Virus record (IMG/VR): IMGVR_UViG_3300033145_002427
Coordinates: 1-40,519 of that record
Strand: one strand, 5' to 3'
DNA: 40,519 nucleotides
DNA from: a virus
Part shown: positions 15,635 through 22,466 of the stretch, piece by piece
Numbering within the stretch: position 1 is the first letter of the stretch
Layout: each line of letters opens with the position of its first letter
The notes under the pieces: generated by a model
The model's input: only the letters and a program-made list of their open reading frames with translations
Told to the model about the DNA's origin: nothing
The model's database searches: none
Translations under genes and position numbers: made by a program

Positions 15635-15891
15635 ATGAAAAAAGAATTTAAATTAAGTGATGAAGAAATAATTAAAAAGATTTTAGAAGAAGTAAAGTGT
15701 GGTTATTCTTCAAGCCAAAGAGAATATGAATTTGATGCTATGATTTCTTCTATGACAAAAAGAGTTCTTGAAATTAAAGAGAAAGAATTCAAAGAATTTA
15801 TTAAGATAAAGAAGATGGGGAAGAAAAATGGTATACTAAAGAAGATATTGTGGAGGAAATTGATAAACTCACAGAGGAATATTTAAAATGA
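15635..15891 (+). pseudogene. Array small protein with a frameshift near 15808
   Basis: Start ATG 15635 with the family N-terminus MKKEFKLSDEEIIKKILEEV. Up to ~15807 the frame reads normally (KEFKEFIKI). After that the open frame goes to an atypical Trp/Arg-rich end at 15886, while the -1 frame reads EDGEEKWYTKEDIVEEIDKL followed by TEEYLK and stops at 15889-15891 with the ATGA junction, like the other array genes (compare EIDKLAGDLK). So the ancestral protein probably used the -1 frame for its last ~27 residues. A one-base indel, a sequencing error or programmed slippage could explain it. Confidence 0.6.
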
Positions 15892-16097
15892 AAAAAGAAT
15901 TTAAATTAAGTGATAAAAGAAAATTAATTTATGACAAATTATATACATGGGTAAATAAAGGATTTGCTGATACAATTATTAGTGTAATTAAAAGTCAAGA
16001 TAAAGAGTTTATTAAAAAGTTGAAGAAGCTTAATAGTATTGCTATTAATGAGAATTTGATTAAAGAAATTGATAAACTCGCAGGAGATTTAAAATGA
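15888..16097 (+). CDS. Array small protein, module fusion
   Basis: 69 residues. The N-terminal half (MKKEFKLSDKRKLIYDKLYT) is related to the 16094 gene start. The last ~30 residues, EFIKKLKKLNSIAINENLI then KEIDKLAGDLK, are identical in protein to the end of the 16948 gene, and the DNA is almost identical too. ATGA-coupled on both sides. A mosaic of modules found elsewhere in the array. Confidence 0.62.
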   Translation: MKKEFKLSDKRKLIYDKLYTWVNKGFADTIISVIKSQDKEFIKKLKKLNSIAINENLIKEIDKLAGDLK

Positions 16098-16354
16098 AAA
16101 AAGAATTTAAATTAAAAGATAAAAGACAAGATTTAAGAAATTGTAAATCTACTTTTTTTGTTCCTATTTATTTCGAAGAAGCTGTTAAAGAAGCAACCCA
16201 GAATTTAAAGAAAGAATTGGAAGAAAATTTTAATGATTTTAAAGATAAAATAAGGGTTTATGGGATTGCAGATGTTGATATTCCAGAGGAAATTGATATA
16301 TTGGAAATTAAACAAGACAAAGCATTTGAAAAACATATTGGAGATTTAAAATGA
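16094..16354 (+). CDS. Array small protein, KEATQNLKKE / FEKHIGDLK type, copy 1
   Basis: 86 residues. Starts MKKEFKLKDKRQDLRNCKST, contains AVKEATQNLKKELEE and ends KAFEKHIGDLK. Both latter blocks recur in the 16682 gene. Helical and charged with no catalytic motif seen. ATGA coupling at both ends. Confidence 0.6.
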   Translation: MKKEFKLKDKRQDLRNCKSTFFVPIYFEEAVKEATQNLKKELEENFNDFKDKIRVYGIADVDIPEEIDILEIKQDKAFEKHIGDLK

Positions 16355-16464
16355 AAAAAGAAATAAAACCTTTGAGTGAGAAAGCATTTTGGGAAGACGA
16401 AGAATGGAGAAAGAAAGAAATAAAGAAAAAAAAGGACAGCGGAAAGTGGAATAAGGAAGTTTGA
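16351..16464 (+). CDS. Very small basic protein, 37 residues
   Basis: MKKEIKPLSEKAFWEDEEWR then a Lys-rich stretch ending KWNKEV. It begins in the shared junction sequence but lacks the DLK end, so it may be a truncated array member. Confidence 0.42.
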   Translation: MKKEIKPLSEKAFWEDEEWRKKEIKKKKDSGKWNKEV

Positions 16465-16499
16465 AGAATATCTTAAATCAGGGAGCAGAACTTATTAAA

Positions 16500-16685
16500 A
16501 TGAAAAATAAAACTTTAGAACTTGAAACTAATTGGACAATGGAAAGTTTATTAAAACAAATTAAAGAATGTGAAGGAAAACATATTCAACAAGTTGTTTT
16601 TAGCACTTATCATAAAGCATTAACTCAAATTTGTTTTGGATGTGGAAAAGTTAGAACTATGTTAAAAAATGAGGATTTAAAATGA
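16500..16685 (+). CDS. Small Cys-containing array protein ending NEDLK
   Basis: 61 residues from ATG 16500; a TTG at 16461 overlapping the previous TGA would add 13 residues and cannot be excluded. Middle ESLLKQIKECEGKHIQQVVF, then ICFGCGKVRTMLKNEDLK. One CxxC plus an upstream Cys may bind zinc. Related in layout to the 15003 protein. The 3' end is the shared junction. Confidence 0.52.
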   Translation: MKNKTLELETNWTMESLLKQIKECEGKHIQQVVFSTYHKALTQICFGCGKVRTMLKNEDLK

Positions 16686-16951
16686 AAAAAGAATTTAAAT
16701 TATTTGAGAAAATATATGTAACTGATAGATTAGGAAATAGTCTTTCTAATGAAGATTTAATTAAAGTAAATAAAGTAGAAGATGTTAAAGAAGCAACACA
16801 GAATTTAAAGAAAGAAGTGAAGAAAAATCATATAGTAAGATTGGAAGGACATATTACTCCAGATTATAAAGAAGGGTTTTGGGAAGGTGTTAATTTTATG
16901 AGAAAAAAAACAGACAAAGCATTTGAAAAACATATTGGAGATTTAAAATGA
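16682..16951 (+). CDS. Array small protein, KEATQNLKKE / FEKHIGDLK type, copy 2
   Basis: 89 residues. Starts MKKEFKLFEKIYVTDRLGNS, has VKEATQNLKKEVKKNHIVRL and ends DKAFEKHIGDLK, matching the 16094 gene in the middle and end but not between. The unique insert is HITPDYKEGFWEGVNFMRKK. ATGA coupled. Confidence 0.6.
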   Translation: MKKEFKLFEKIYVTDRLGNSLSNEDLIKVNKVEDVKEATQNLKKEVKKNHIVRLEGHITPDYKEGFWEGVNFMRKKTDKAFEKHIGDLK

Positions 16952-17130
16952 AAAAAGAATTTAAAAAAGAATTAGAAAGGGCTGAAGGTAATACTGAACA
17001 GTGGTGTGCTGTAAAAAGATTAGAAGTTGATTTTAAAGAATTTATTAAAAAGTTAAAGAAGCTTAATAGTATTGCTATTAATGAGAATTTAATCAAAGAA
17101 ATTGATAAACTCGCAGGAGATTTAAAATGA
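16948..17130 (+). CDS. Array small protein, AEG-TEQW N-module fused to KLAGDLK C-module
   Basis: 60 residues. The first ~33 residues match the 15227 gene (MKKEFKKELERAEGNTEQWC); the last ~30 match the 15888 gene (NSIAINENLIKEIDKLAGDL). It is thus an exact two-module chimera of two other array genes, supporting recombination as the source of the array. ATGA coupled. Confidence 0.62.
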   Translation: MKKEFKKELERAEGNTEQWCAVKRLEVDFKEFIKKLKKLNSIAINENLIKEIDKLAGDLK

Positions 17131-17372
17131 ATAAATTTAAATGTGAAATTTGTAAGAAAAGGGAAGTGGATAACAGGCATGCAAAAGATTATAATCATGC
17201 AAATATAAGAATGCCAGGAAATATGGCCAGATTATGTAAGTATTGTCACACAGCATTTCATAAATTAAATCAAAAGAATTTTTTTGATTGGGATTATATG
17301 ATTAAAAACAAAAAGCAAGAAATAATTAAATTAGCAGACGAATTAGAAAAAAAGGGGAAAAAATTAATATGA
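17127..17372 (+). CDS. HNH-like zinc-finger protein
   Basis: 81 residues. FKCEICKKREVDNRHAKDYN and MARLCKYCHTAFHKL give two CxxC pairs around a His-rich loop, as in small HNH/recombination endonuclease VII-like proteins. The C-terminus is helical (KKQEIIKLADELEKKG). ATGA coupled to the array. Whether it is an active nuclease is uncertain, because the central HNH histidines are not in a textbook arrangement. Confidence 0.5.
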   Translation: MNKFKCEICKKREVDNRHAKDYNHANIRMPGNMARLCKYCHTAFHKLNQKNFFDWDYMIKNKKQEIIKLADELEKKGKKLI

Positions 17373-17375
17373 ATA

Positions 17376-17443
17376 ATCTCTTAAGAGATACCAATTGGGG
17401 AGGGGTGAATTCTTACAAAAGTTTGAATTCTCCTGCCCCTCTA
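17376..17443 (+). promoter_or_regulatory. Structured leader/operator region before the 17467 gene
   Basis: A perfect 14-base palindrome ATCTCTTAAGAGAT (17376-17389) is followed by a two-part stem-loop: GAGGGG with CCCCTC outside, and GAATTC with GAATTC inside, around TTACAAAAGTTT. It occupies the whole gap between the small-gene array and the annealing-protein gene. It could be an operator, a transcript processing signal or a regulatory leader. A strong SD (AAGGAGGT) follows. Confidence 0.5.
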
Positions 17444-17466
17444 ATTAAATTTAAGGAGGTATATAA

Positions 17467-18006
17467 ATGGAAACAACAATAGTTAAAATTGAAGGAAACA
17501 AAATTCAAGCAATTGTAGATAATGACATTAAAGAGTTTGAACTTGAAGAATGGGTTAAGCCAGAATTTGTAAAGTTGGGATCAGCAGATATTACAATAAA
17601 AGATGGAAAGGTGGCTTTTTGTTTAATGAAAAAAATAGAAAAACCTGCAGAGAAAATGGATTCAATACCAAAAAAGACGGGCAAATGGGAAGATGACATG
17701 GTTACATTTGAAACATTATTAACAAAAGCACATAGTTTGAAAGTGCCTTTTTCAATAAAGACAGAAATGTTAGCTGTAGATTTAGAAAAGAAGTATGCTT
17801 TATTTAAGGCAAAAGTGATTGTATATAACCATAAAGCAAGAGGAGAAGAAGGCTTTATTGTATTTGAAGGACATGGAGATGCAACAAATGAAAATGTTAC
17901 TGGAGATTATATAAAACCACATTTTATCAGAATGGCTGAGACAAGAGCAATAGTTCGGGCACTTAGGTGGTATACGAATAATGCATGTGCTGAAGAAGAA
18001 AAATAA
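17467..18006 (+). CDS. Putative Rad52-like single-strand annealing protein
   Basis: 179 residues with SD AAGGAGGT. The N-terminal ~75 residues are beta-rich. The C-terminal half has EGHGDATNENV and HFIRMAETRAIVRALRWYTN. That 'ETRAIxRALRxY' helix after a beta-sheet is the type of signature seen in Rad52/Sak-like annealing proteins of phages and archaeal viruses. It heads the recombination/modification block (nucleases, RusA), fitting homologous recombination during replication. Assignment is by motif only; a different DNA-binding role is possible. Confidence 0.52.
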   Translation: METTIVKIEGNKIQAIVDNDIKEFELEEWVKPEFVKLGSADITIKDGKVAFCLMKKIEKPAEKMDSIPKKTGKWEDDMVTFETLLTKAHSLKVPFSIKTEMLAVDLEKKYALFKAKVIVYNHKARGEEGFIVFEGHGDATNENVTGDYIKPHFIRMAETRAIVRALRWYTNNACAEEEK

Positions 18007-18007
18007 A

Positions 18008-18139
18008 ATGGATAAAGAAATAGTAATTGCTGATTTAATTGAAGCAAATAAAAATATCAAAGAATCTCAATCAGATGGAGATGAGTTTATAAAAGAGATT
18101 ATAGCAATAGATAATGCAATACATTTTTTAAAAGAATAA
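18008..18139 (+). CDS. Very small acidic helical protein, 43 residues
   Basis: MDKEIVIADLIEANKNIKES then DEFIKEIIAIDNAIHFLKE. It starts two bases after the annealing gene stop. It is followed by a T-rich terminator, so it closes this operon. Unknown function. Confidence 0.48.
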   Translation: MDKEIVIADLIEANKNIKESQSDGDEFIKEIIAIDNAIHFLKE

Positions 18140-18183
18140 TTTATTTTTTTTATTTTTTAATTTTTAGTGAGGGAGTAACTCCC
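18140..18183 (+). terminator. T-rich tract with hairpin
   Basis: TTTATTTTTTTTATTTTTTA followed by ATTTTTAGTGA and GGGAG-TAA-CTCCC (18171-18183). The arrangement (T/A-rich tract, GTG, then a GGGAG-type hairpin) mirrors the terminator at 13180-13227. The hairpin lacks a following T-run, so it may be a leader element for the next gene instead. Confidence 0.6.
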
Positions 18184-18215
18184 AAGAGCAAACAAGAAAA
18201 CAATGGAGGAAAAGA

Positions 18216-18359
18216 ATGGAAGAAAAAGTAATTTATGAATTGAAATTGACTAAAGATGAAGAAAGGTTTTTGAAAGAAATCTTAGAGAAAGGGATTTATT
18301 CAATTGCCTATACTATTATTAGAAAAGCAGATAAAAGGGGAGATTTTAATAAAAAATGA
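18216..18359 (+). CDS. Very small protein, 47 residues
   Basis: SD GGAGG about 6 bases upstream of the ATG. MEEKVIYELKLTKDEERFLK, then EILEKGIYSIAYTIIRKADK. Strand-helix-helix pattern, possibly RHH-like. Stop coupled by ATGA to the zinc-ribbon gene. Confidence 0.5.
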   Translation: MEEKVIYELKLTKDEERFLKEILEKGIYSIAYTIIRKADKRGDFNKK

Positions 18360-18490
18360 AAAAATGTCCAGTATGTGGAAGTACAAGATTTAAAGAAGGA
18401 TCCTGCAAAAGATGTGGGTATGTTAATAATCCAAATTACGGGAGGAAAAATGCCAACCTACGCACAGGAAAGGAAAAAACAGGAAAATAA
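18356..18490 (+). CDS. Small zinc-ribbon protein, 44 residues
   Basis: CPVCGSTRFKEGSCKRCGY is a classical CxxC...CxxC ribbon at residues 4-21, followed by a basic tail. It starts by ATGA coupling and its 3' end overlaps the next gene. This frame is preferred over the overlapping upstream extension of the 18450 gene. Confidence 0.55.
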   Translation: MKKCPVCGSTRFKEGSCKRCGYVNNPNYGRKNANLRTGKEKTGK

Positions 18491-18584
18491 GGATGATTCC
18501 AGAAATTATGAAGATTATGAATTTGGAAAACTTCGAGATAAAAAGCAAAAGAAATTAAAAAAATGGTTTGGAGATGAAGAATGA
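18450..18584 (+). CDS. Small highly charged protein, 44 residues
   Basis: ATG 18450 has GGGAGG a few bases upstream. MPTYAQERKKQENKDDSRNY, then KLRDKKQKKLKKWFGDEE. Probably disordered or helical. Overlaps the end of the zinc-ribbon gene and couples (ATGA) to the SWIM gene. Function unknown. Confidence 0.48.
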   Translation: MPTYAQERKKQENKDDSRNYEDYEFGKLRDKKQKKLKKWFGDEE

Positions 18585-18826
18585 TAGTAATATTAAAAGC
18601 AGCAGAATTTATAAAGAAAGGAAAGGTTAAAATAATAGGTTATAATAAAAAGAGTATAAAAGTGAAGGTTGGAGATGATTTAGTAACTTTAAAAAAAATG
18701 CCGGGAAGAATAATTGATTCGTGTTCATGTCAAAATCATGCAAGATTTTGCAAGGAAAATCCAAGATGTGCACATAAACTTGCAGCGGAAACATTCATTG
18801 TAATGAAAAAAATAAAATGGAAATAA
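18581..18826 (+). CDS. SWIM-type zinc-finger protein
   Basis: 81 residues. N-terminal beta-rich part (KKSIKVKVGDDLVTLKKMPG), then CSCQNHARFCKENPRCAHKL, matching CxC...CxH of SWIM domains. SWIM proteins in archaeal viruses and plasmids accompany recombination genes; DNA or protein binding is expected. Overlaps the next gene by 10 bases. Confidence 0.66.
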   Translation: MIVILKAAEFIKKGKVKIIGYNKKSIKVKVGDDLVTLKKMPGRIIDSCSCQNHARFCKENPRCAHKLAAETFIVMKKIKWK

Positions 18827-19875
18827 AAGATATAATAATTGATAAAGAATTTAAAGATTTAATCCCAGATTTATCTTATGAAGAATATTGTGGATTAGAA
18901 GAATCACTTAAAAAAGAAGGAAACAGGGATGCAATTGTTGTGTGGAAAGGAAAAAATATACTTTTAGATGGTCGTAATAGAAAGGAAATTTGCAAACCAT
19001 ATAAGATTCCATTAAAAAAACCTATTGAATTAGAATTTGAATCAAGAGAAGACGCAAAAGAATGGATTATATTAAATCAGTCTATAACAAAAAGGAATCT
19101 AAATAAATCCCAAAAAGCAATTTTGGGTTTGGAGTATAAACCCATTTATGAGAGAAAATATCCTCGAGGAAGACCAAAAAAAGGTGATACTAATATCACC
19201 TTAAAAGATGAAGATAAAAAGGTTAGAGATTTGATTGGGACTAAAATAGGTGTTTCTGGAGCATATATTCAATGGGTAGCAGAAATAAAACAGAAAAATC
19301 CAAGATTATTCAGAGAGATATTTGAAGGCAAAAAAACATTAACTGAAGCAAGGAAGGAATTAAATGTTCATGTAAGCTACAATTCTGGAGAAAGTGAATG
19401 GTATACTCCAAAAAAATATATAAAATTAGCAAGAAAAGTTATGGGGGGTATAGATTTAGATCCAGCATCATCAGAGGAAGCAAACAAAATTATTAATGCA
19501 AAAAAATATTTTACAAAAGAAAATGATGGATTAACTAAAAAATGGTTTGGAAATGTTTGGTTAAATCCACCCTATGCGCAACCACTCATAAATAAATTTT
19601 CAAAAGCTGTCACAGAAAAAGTTGTATTAAAAGAGATAAATCAAGCGATTGTTTTAGTAAACAATGCAACAGAGACAAAATGGGGGCAAAGGTTATTAAA
19701 AAATTGTTCGATGGTTTGTTTTATTGGAGGAAGAGTTAAATTTATAGACAAAGAAGGAAAATCTACGGGAGCACCACTTCAAGGCCAAATGATATTATAT
19801 TTTGGTAAAAATACCAAAAAGTTTCAGGAGATATTTAAAGAAATAGGGGTGATATTATGGAAAGAGGAAAAATAA
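18817..19875 (+). CDS. ParB-like domain fused to Dam-type adenine methyltransferase
   Basis: 352 residues. Residues ~1-100 are ParB/Srx-like (LEESLKKEGNRDAIVVWKG, ILLDGRNRKEI). A linker has an AT-hook-like RGRPKKG and a KorB-like helix-turn-helix (TKIGVSGAYIQWVAEI). The C-terminal half is the phage Dam (N6-adenine) type: EWYTPKKYIKLARKVMGGID, LDPASSEEANK, then WLNPPYAQPL with the catalytic NPPY. It would methylate viral DNA, likely against host restriction. No cognate restriction enzyme is evident, though a PD-(D/E)XK gene follows. Confidence 0.78.
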   Translation: MEIKDIIIDKEFKDLIPDLSYEEYCGLEESLKKEGNRDAIVVWKGKNILLDGRNRKEICKPYKIPLKKPIELEFESREDAKEWIILNQSITKRNLNKSQKAILGLEYKPIYERKYPRGRPKKGDTNITLKDEDKKVRDLIGTKIGVSGAYIQWVAEIKQKNPRLFREIFEGKKTLTEARKELNVHVSYNSGESEWYTPKKYIKLARKVMGGIDLDPASSEEANKIINAKKYFTKENDGLTKKWFGNVWLNPPYAQPLINKFSKAVTEKVVLKEINQAIVLVNNATETKWGQRLLKNCSMVCFIGGRVKFIDKEGKSTGAPLQGQMILYFGKNTKKFQEIFKEIGVILWKEEK

Positions 19876-20270
19876 AATATCGAGGAAGAGCAAAACAAAT
19901 AAAAGATTTTTCTGGTTTAAGATGGAAAAACATAACTCCTACAGATATAGATGGGTTTGTAGAATTTGGAAACAAGGTTTTTATTTTTATTGAATTTAAA
20001 TGTTTTGGGGTTGAGTTGCCTTTTGGGCAGAGATTAGCAATAGAAAGATTGGTAGATGCAGTTTCTTTAACTGGAAAATCATGTATTGGAATAGTTGCAG
20101 AACACAATAATCCAATAGGAGAAGATATAAATTGTGAAGAAGCAATTGTTAAAGAAATAAGAAAAGATTCACAATGGAATTCTTCGGAAAAAATTAATTT
20201 AAAAAAAGTCATAGATATCTTTTTGGAGGAGCATGCGCCAGAATATGTTAATAATCAAATAAAATGTTAG
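19857..20270 (+). CDS. PD-(D/E)XK-like nuclease
   Basis: 137 residues, overlapping the methyltransferase gene by 19 bases. PTDIDGFVEFGNKVFIFIEF followed by K gives the D...ExK core of this superfamily, with an upstream helix containing R/K. Such small nucleases in viral recombination blocks act as resolvase-, restriction- or VRR-like enzymes. Direct adjacency to the Dam-type gene makes a restriction-like pairing possible but unproven. Confidence 0.55.
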   Translation: MERGKIKYRGRAKQIKDFSGLRWKNITPTDIDGFVEFGNKVFIFIEFKCFGVELPFGQRLAIERLVDAVSLTGKSCIGIVAEHNNPIGEDINCEEAIVKEIRKDSQWNSSEKINLKKVIDIFLEEHAPEYVNNQIKC

Positions 20271-20473
20271 GACCAAAAAAATGCCCAGAGTGGCTTAAAA
20301 AAGCATACAAGAAAGCAGTTGATTATACTTGTGAAGATTGTGGGAAAAAAGAACCAGAAATAAAATTAGAGATTCATAGAATAATTCAAGGATATAAAGG
20401 AGGAACATATAGGCCAGGGAATGTGAAAGTGCTTTGTAAAGAGTGTCATAAAAGATATGCAGAAGAATGGTAG
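20264..20473 (+). CDS. Small HNH endonuclease
   Basis: 69 residues. YTCEDCGKKEPEIKLEIHRI, then YRPGNVKVLCKECHKRYAEE: two CxxC pairs, the H of EIHRI, N of PGNV and H of ECHKR form the HNH (beta-beta-alpha metal) signature. Small freestanding HNH genes are common in virus genomes as packaging-related or homing nucleases. Overlaps the upstream gene by 7 bases. Confidence 0.7.
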   Translation: MLGPKKCPEWLKKAYKKAVDYTCEDCGKKEPEIKLEIHRIIQGYKGGTYRPGNVKVLCKECHKRYAEEW

Positions 20474-20778
20474 AAGTAATAAACAAAAAAGTAATATTAA
20501 TGGAGAAAGATAAATGTAAAAGGTGTGGAGAATGTTGTAGATATTTAAGATTCAGAGTTGAAGGAATAGGAAAAGATAAGGATCAATTAGAATATTGGAA
20601 TGCCAGAGGATGCACAATTGAGGGGGATGTAATTGTAATACCATTTGTTTGTCCTCATTTAAAAAATAATTTGTGTGATATTCACGAAACTAAACCAAAA
20701 CTATGTAAACAATTCAGGGGACAAAAAGAATCAAATTTTTATGTACCTAAAAATTGTGGGTATAATAATGATAATTAA
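20467..20778 (+). CDS. YkgJ-like Cys-rich metal-binding protein
   Basis: 103 residues from ATG 20467, which overlaps the HNH stop; ATG 20500 is an alternative. CKRCGECCRYLRF near the start and VCPHLKNNLCDIHETKPKLC later match the YkgJ (CxxCxxxCC) zinc/iron-chelating family, here of full length. Its role in viruses is unknown; the family is linked to metal or Fe-S chemistry. Confidence 0.7.
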   Translation: MVEVINKKVILMEKDKCKRCGECCRYLRFRVEGIGKDKDQLEYWNARGCTIEGDVIVIPFVCPHLKNNLCDIHETKPKLCKQFRGQKESNFYVPKNCGYNNDN

Positions 20779-21163
20779 AATACCCTTTAAAACTCCAAGT
20801 GTAAATCATCTTTATTTTAATTGGAATAATAGAAGAATATTAACAAAAGAGGCAAGAGAATTAAAAAAAGAAATTAGAAAGATTGTTATAAAGTCATTAC
20901 CATTTGTGAACATCAATTTGAAGGATGGATTGAAAGTGGAAGTAGAAATTCATGAAAATTGGTTAACAAAAAAAGGAGAGATTAAAAAGAAAGATATCTC
21001 AAATAGAGAAAAATTTTTAATTGATGCTATATTTGATACTTTAGGAATAGATGACAAATTTATATTTGAAAATATACTAAGAAAAATTCAAGACAAAGAT
21101 GAATTTGCAATGATAAGGATAAAAAGATACAAAGATTTAAATAAAAGGATTACTTTAAAATAA
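20768..21163 (+). CDS. RusA-like Holliday junction resolvase
   Basis: 131 residues from ATG 20768 (10-base overlap with the YkgJ-like gene). Starts MIIKIPFKTPSVNHLY, the typical RusA first strand 'i-p-x-k-p-s-x-N'. Later KKDISNREKFLIDAIFDTLG is the acidic D-x-x-N-x-x-K-x-x-x-D region of the active site. It resolves branched DNA before packaging. The ISN in place of the usual VDN is a mild deviation. Confidence 0.72.
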   Translation: MIIKIPFKTPSVNHLYFNWNNRRILTKEARELKKEIRKIVIKSLPFVNINLKDGLKVEVEIHENWLTKKGEIKKKDISNREKFLIDAIFDTLGIDDKFIFENILRKIQDKDEFAMIRIKRYKDLNKRITLK

Positions 21164-21336
21164 TGTCTAAAATGAAAAACTTAGAAAAGATAACAAAAAA
21201 AGAAGCAGAGAAATTAGTAAAAGAACATAAAGCTACTTTTATAAGTTATGGATTTGATGAGAAATATATTTTAGTAAAGGGGAATAGTTATTATAAAAAA
21301 AATATATTTAAAACTTTTTATAAGAGGTTAAAATGA
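21163..21336 (+). CDS. Small protein, 57 residues
   Basis: Coupled on both sides (TAATG and ATGA). KNLEKITKKEAEKLVKEHKA then FISYGFDEKYILVKGNSYYK: one helix and two strands, basic. Not recognised. Confidence 0.5.
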   Translation: MSKMKNLEKITKKEAEKLVKEHKATFISYGFDEKYILVKGNSYYKKNIFKTFYKRLK

Positions 21337-22151
21337 GTTATATACAAAATGTTCAAAACAAAATTGCAATGGAAAAGGCACTTAGATATGAAGAAACACA
21401 TCCAACAATTAATAGAAGAAAATTTAATACTAAAAGTTTACAATTATTTTTAGTGGGGGATGAACATATTGGAAATGCACAACATGATAGAGAAAAATTA
21501 ATGAAGAATCTTGATTGGGCTTATAAAAATAATATTTATTTATTACATATGGGGGATGGAATTGAAACAGCAACAAAAAATTCAGTAGGAGCAGGGGTTT
21601 ATGAACAAACAGAAATAGTAGACCAACAAATGTCTGAATGGATTGCTATTTATGAGCCATTTGTAAAGAAAGGATTATTTTTAGGAGCACATGTAGGAAA
21701 TCATGAATTAAGAGCATATAAAGATGAAGGAGTAAATTTAATGAGACATATGTGTAGAGAAATTGGTGCAAAATATTTGGGAATAGGAAAAGCAAGTTTA
21801 TTAAGAGTTGGAAATCAGACATATACTTTATACACCACACATGGAAGTTCTGGAGCAAGATTACCCTATACAAAAATAAAAGCAGCATTGGATTTAGAAA
21901 AAATAATAGATGTAGAAATATATGCTATTGGGCATGTTCATCAGTTAAGTCATCATATTAGAGAATTTTATTCAGTAGATAAAAAGAATAAAATTATAAA
22001 AAGAAGCAATAAGCATTTTATTCTTACAGGAAGTTATCTTGACTATTGGAACTCTTATGCACATGTAAGTTGTATGGAACCAAGTAGAACAGGAAGTCCT
22101 TTACTTACTTTAAATGGAGAAAAACATCAAATAAATGTATCTTTACAATAA
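21333..22151 (+). CDS. Calcineurin-like metallophosphoesterase
   Basis: 272 residues. Motifs in order: FLVGDEHIG (D-x-H variant), HMGDGIE, HVGNHELR, TTHGSSG and IGHVHQLSHH, the set of metal ligands of binuclear metallophosphoesterases. Phages often carry such genes with replication and recombination genes, possibly as nucleases or nucleotide phosphatases. It ends the operon; a promoter/operator follows. Confidence 0.8.
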   Translation: MSYIQNVQNKIAMEKALRYEETHPTINRRKFNTKSLQLFLVGDEHIGNAQHDREKLMKNLDWAYKNNIYLLHMGDGIETATKNSVGAGVYEQTEIVDQQMSEWIAIYEPFVKKGLFLGAHVGNHELRAYKDEGVNLMRHMCREIGAKYLGIGKASLLRVGNQTYTLYTTHGSSGARLPYTKIKAALDLEKIIDVEIYAIGHVHQLSHHIREFYSVDKKNKIIKRSNKHFILTGSYLDYWNSYAHVSCMEPSRTGSPLLTLNGEKHQINVSLQ

Positions 22152-22179
22152 ATTGGAATTATTGAAAAAAACCAAAAGG

Positions 22180-22208
22180 TTTAAATAGAAGGATATAATT
22201 ATATCCTT
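22180..22208 (+). promoter_or_regulatory. TATA box plus perfect 20-bp palindromic operator
   Basis: TTTAAATA (22180-22187) is followed by AAGGATATAATTATATCCTT (22189-22208), a perfect palindrome, directly abutting ATG 22209. Start of transcription is expected at or next to the ATG, so the gene is leaderless. A repressor bound here would cover the initiation region. The winged-helix-like product of the next gene is a candidate autoregulator. Confidence 0.68.
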
Positions 22209-22466
22209 ATGGAAGATAAATTAAAAGTAATAAAAAAACCAGATCCTTCTATGAGAAGAAATATACAAGTAGCTACATTAAATAAAATTAAATCATTTCT
22301 AAAAGAACAATTAACACCAGTATATAAATCAGAAATAGTTAAACAAGTTGGGGTAGACTATAATTCTTTAAATCTTGCATTATGCATGTTAGAAATTGAT
22401 ATAAATAAAAATGGACAAATTAGTATTAAAAATAATCAACGAAAAAAGGATAATAACGATGCTTAG
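22209..22466 (+). CDS. Winged-helix-like regulator
   Basis: 85 residues, leaderless start. Middle part TLNKIKSFLKEQLTPVYKSE, IVKQVGVDYNSLNLALCML has a helix-turn-helix layout (IVKQVGVDYNSL), followed by a wing-like IDINKNGQISIKN. Basic at both ends. Placed right behind a palindromic operator, so autoregulation of this late-early switch is plausible. Family not identified. Confidence 0.55.
   Translation: MEDKLKVIKKPDPSMRRNIQVATLNKIKSFLKEQLTPVYKSEIVKQVGVDYNSLNLALCMLEIDINKNGQISIKNNQRKKDNNDA

Noticed and set aside
14078-17372. CRISPR array or tandem DNA repeat in the small-gene region
   Set aside because: The repeated blocks are stop/start junctions of genes with unequal spacing, not regularly spaced short repeats with unique spacers.
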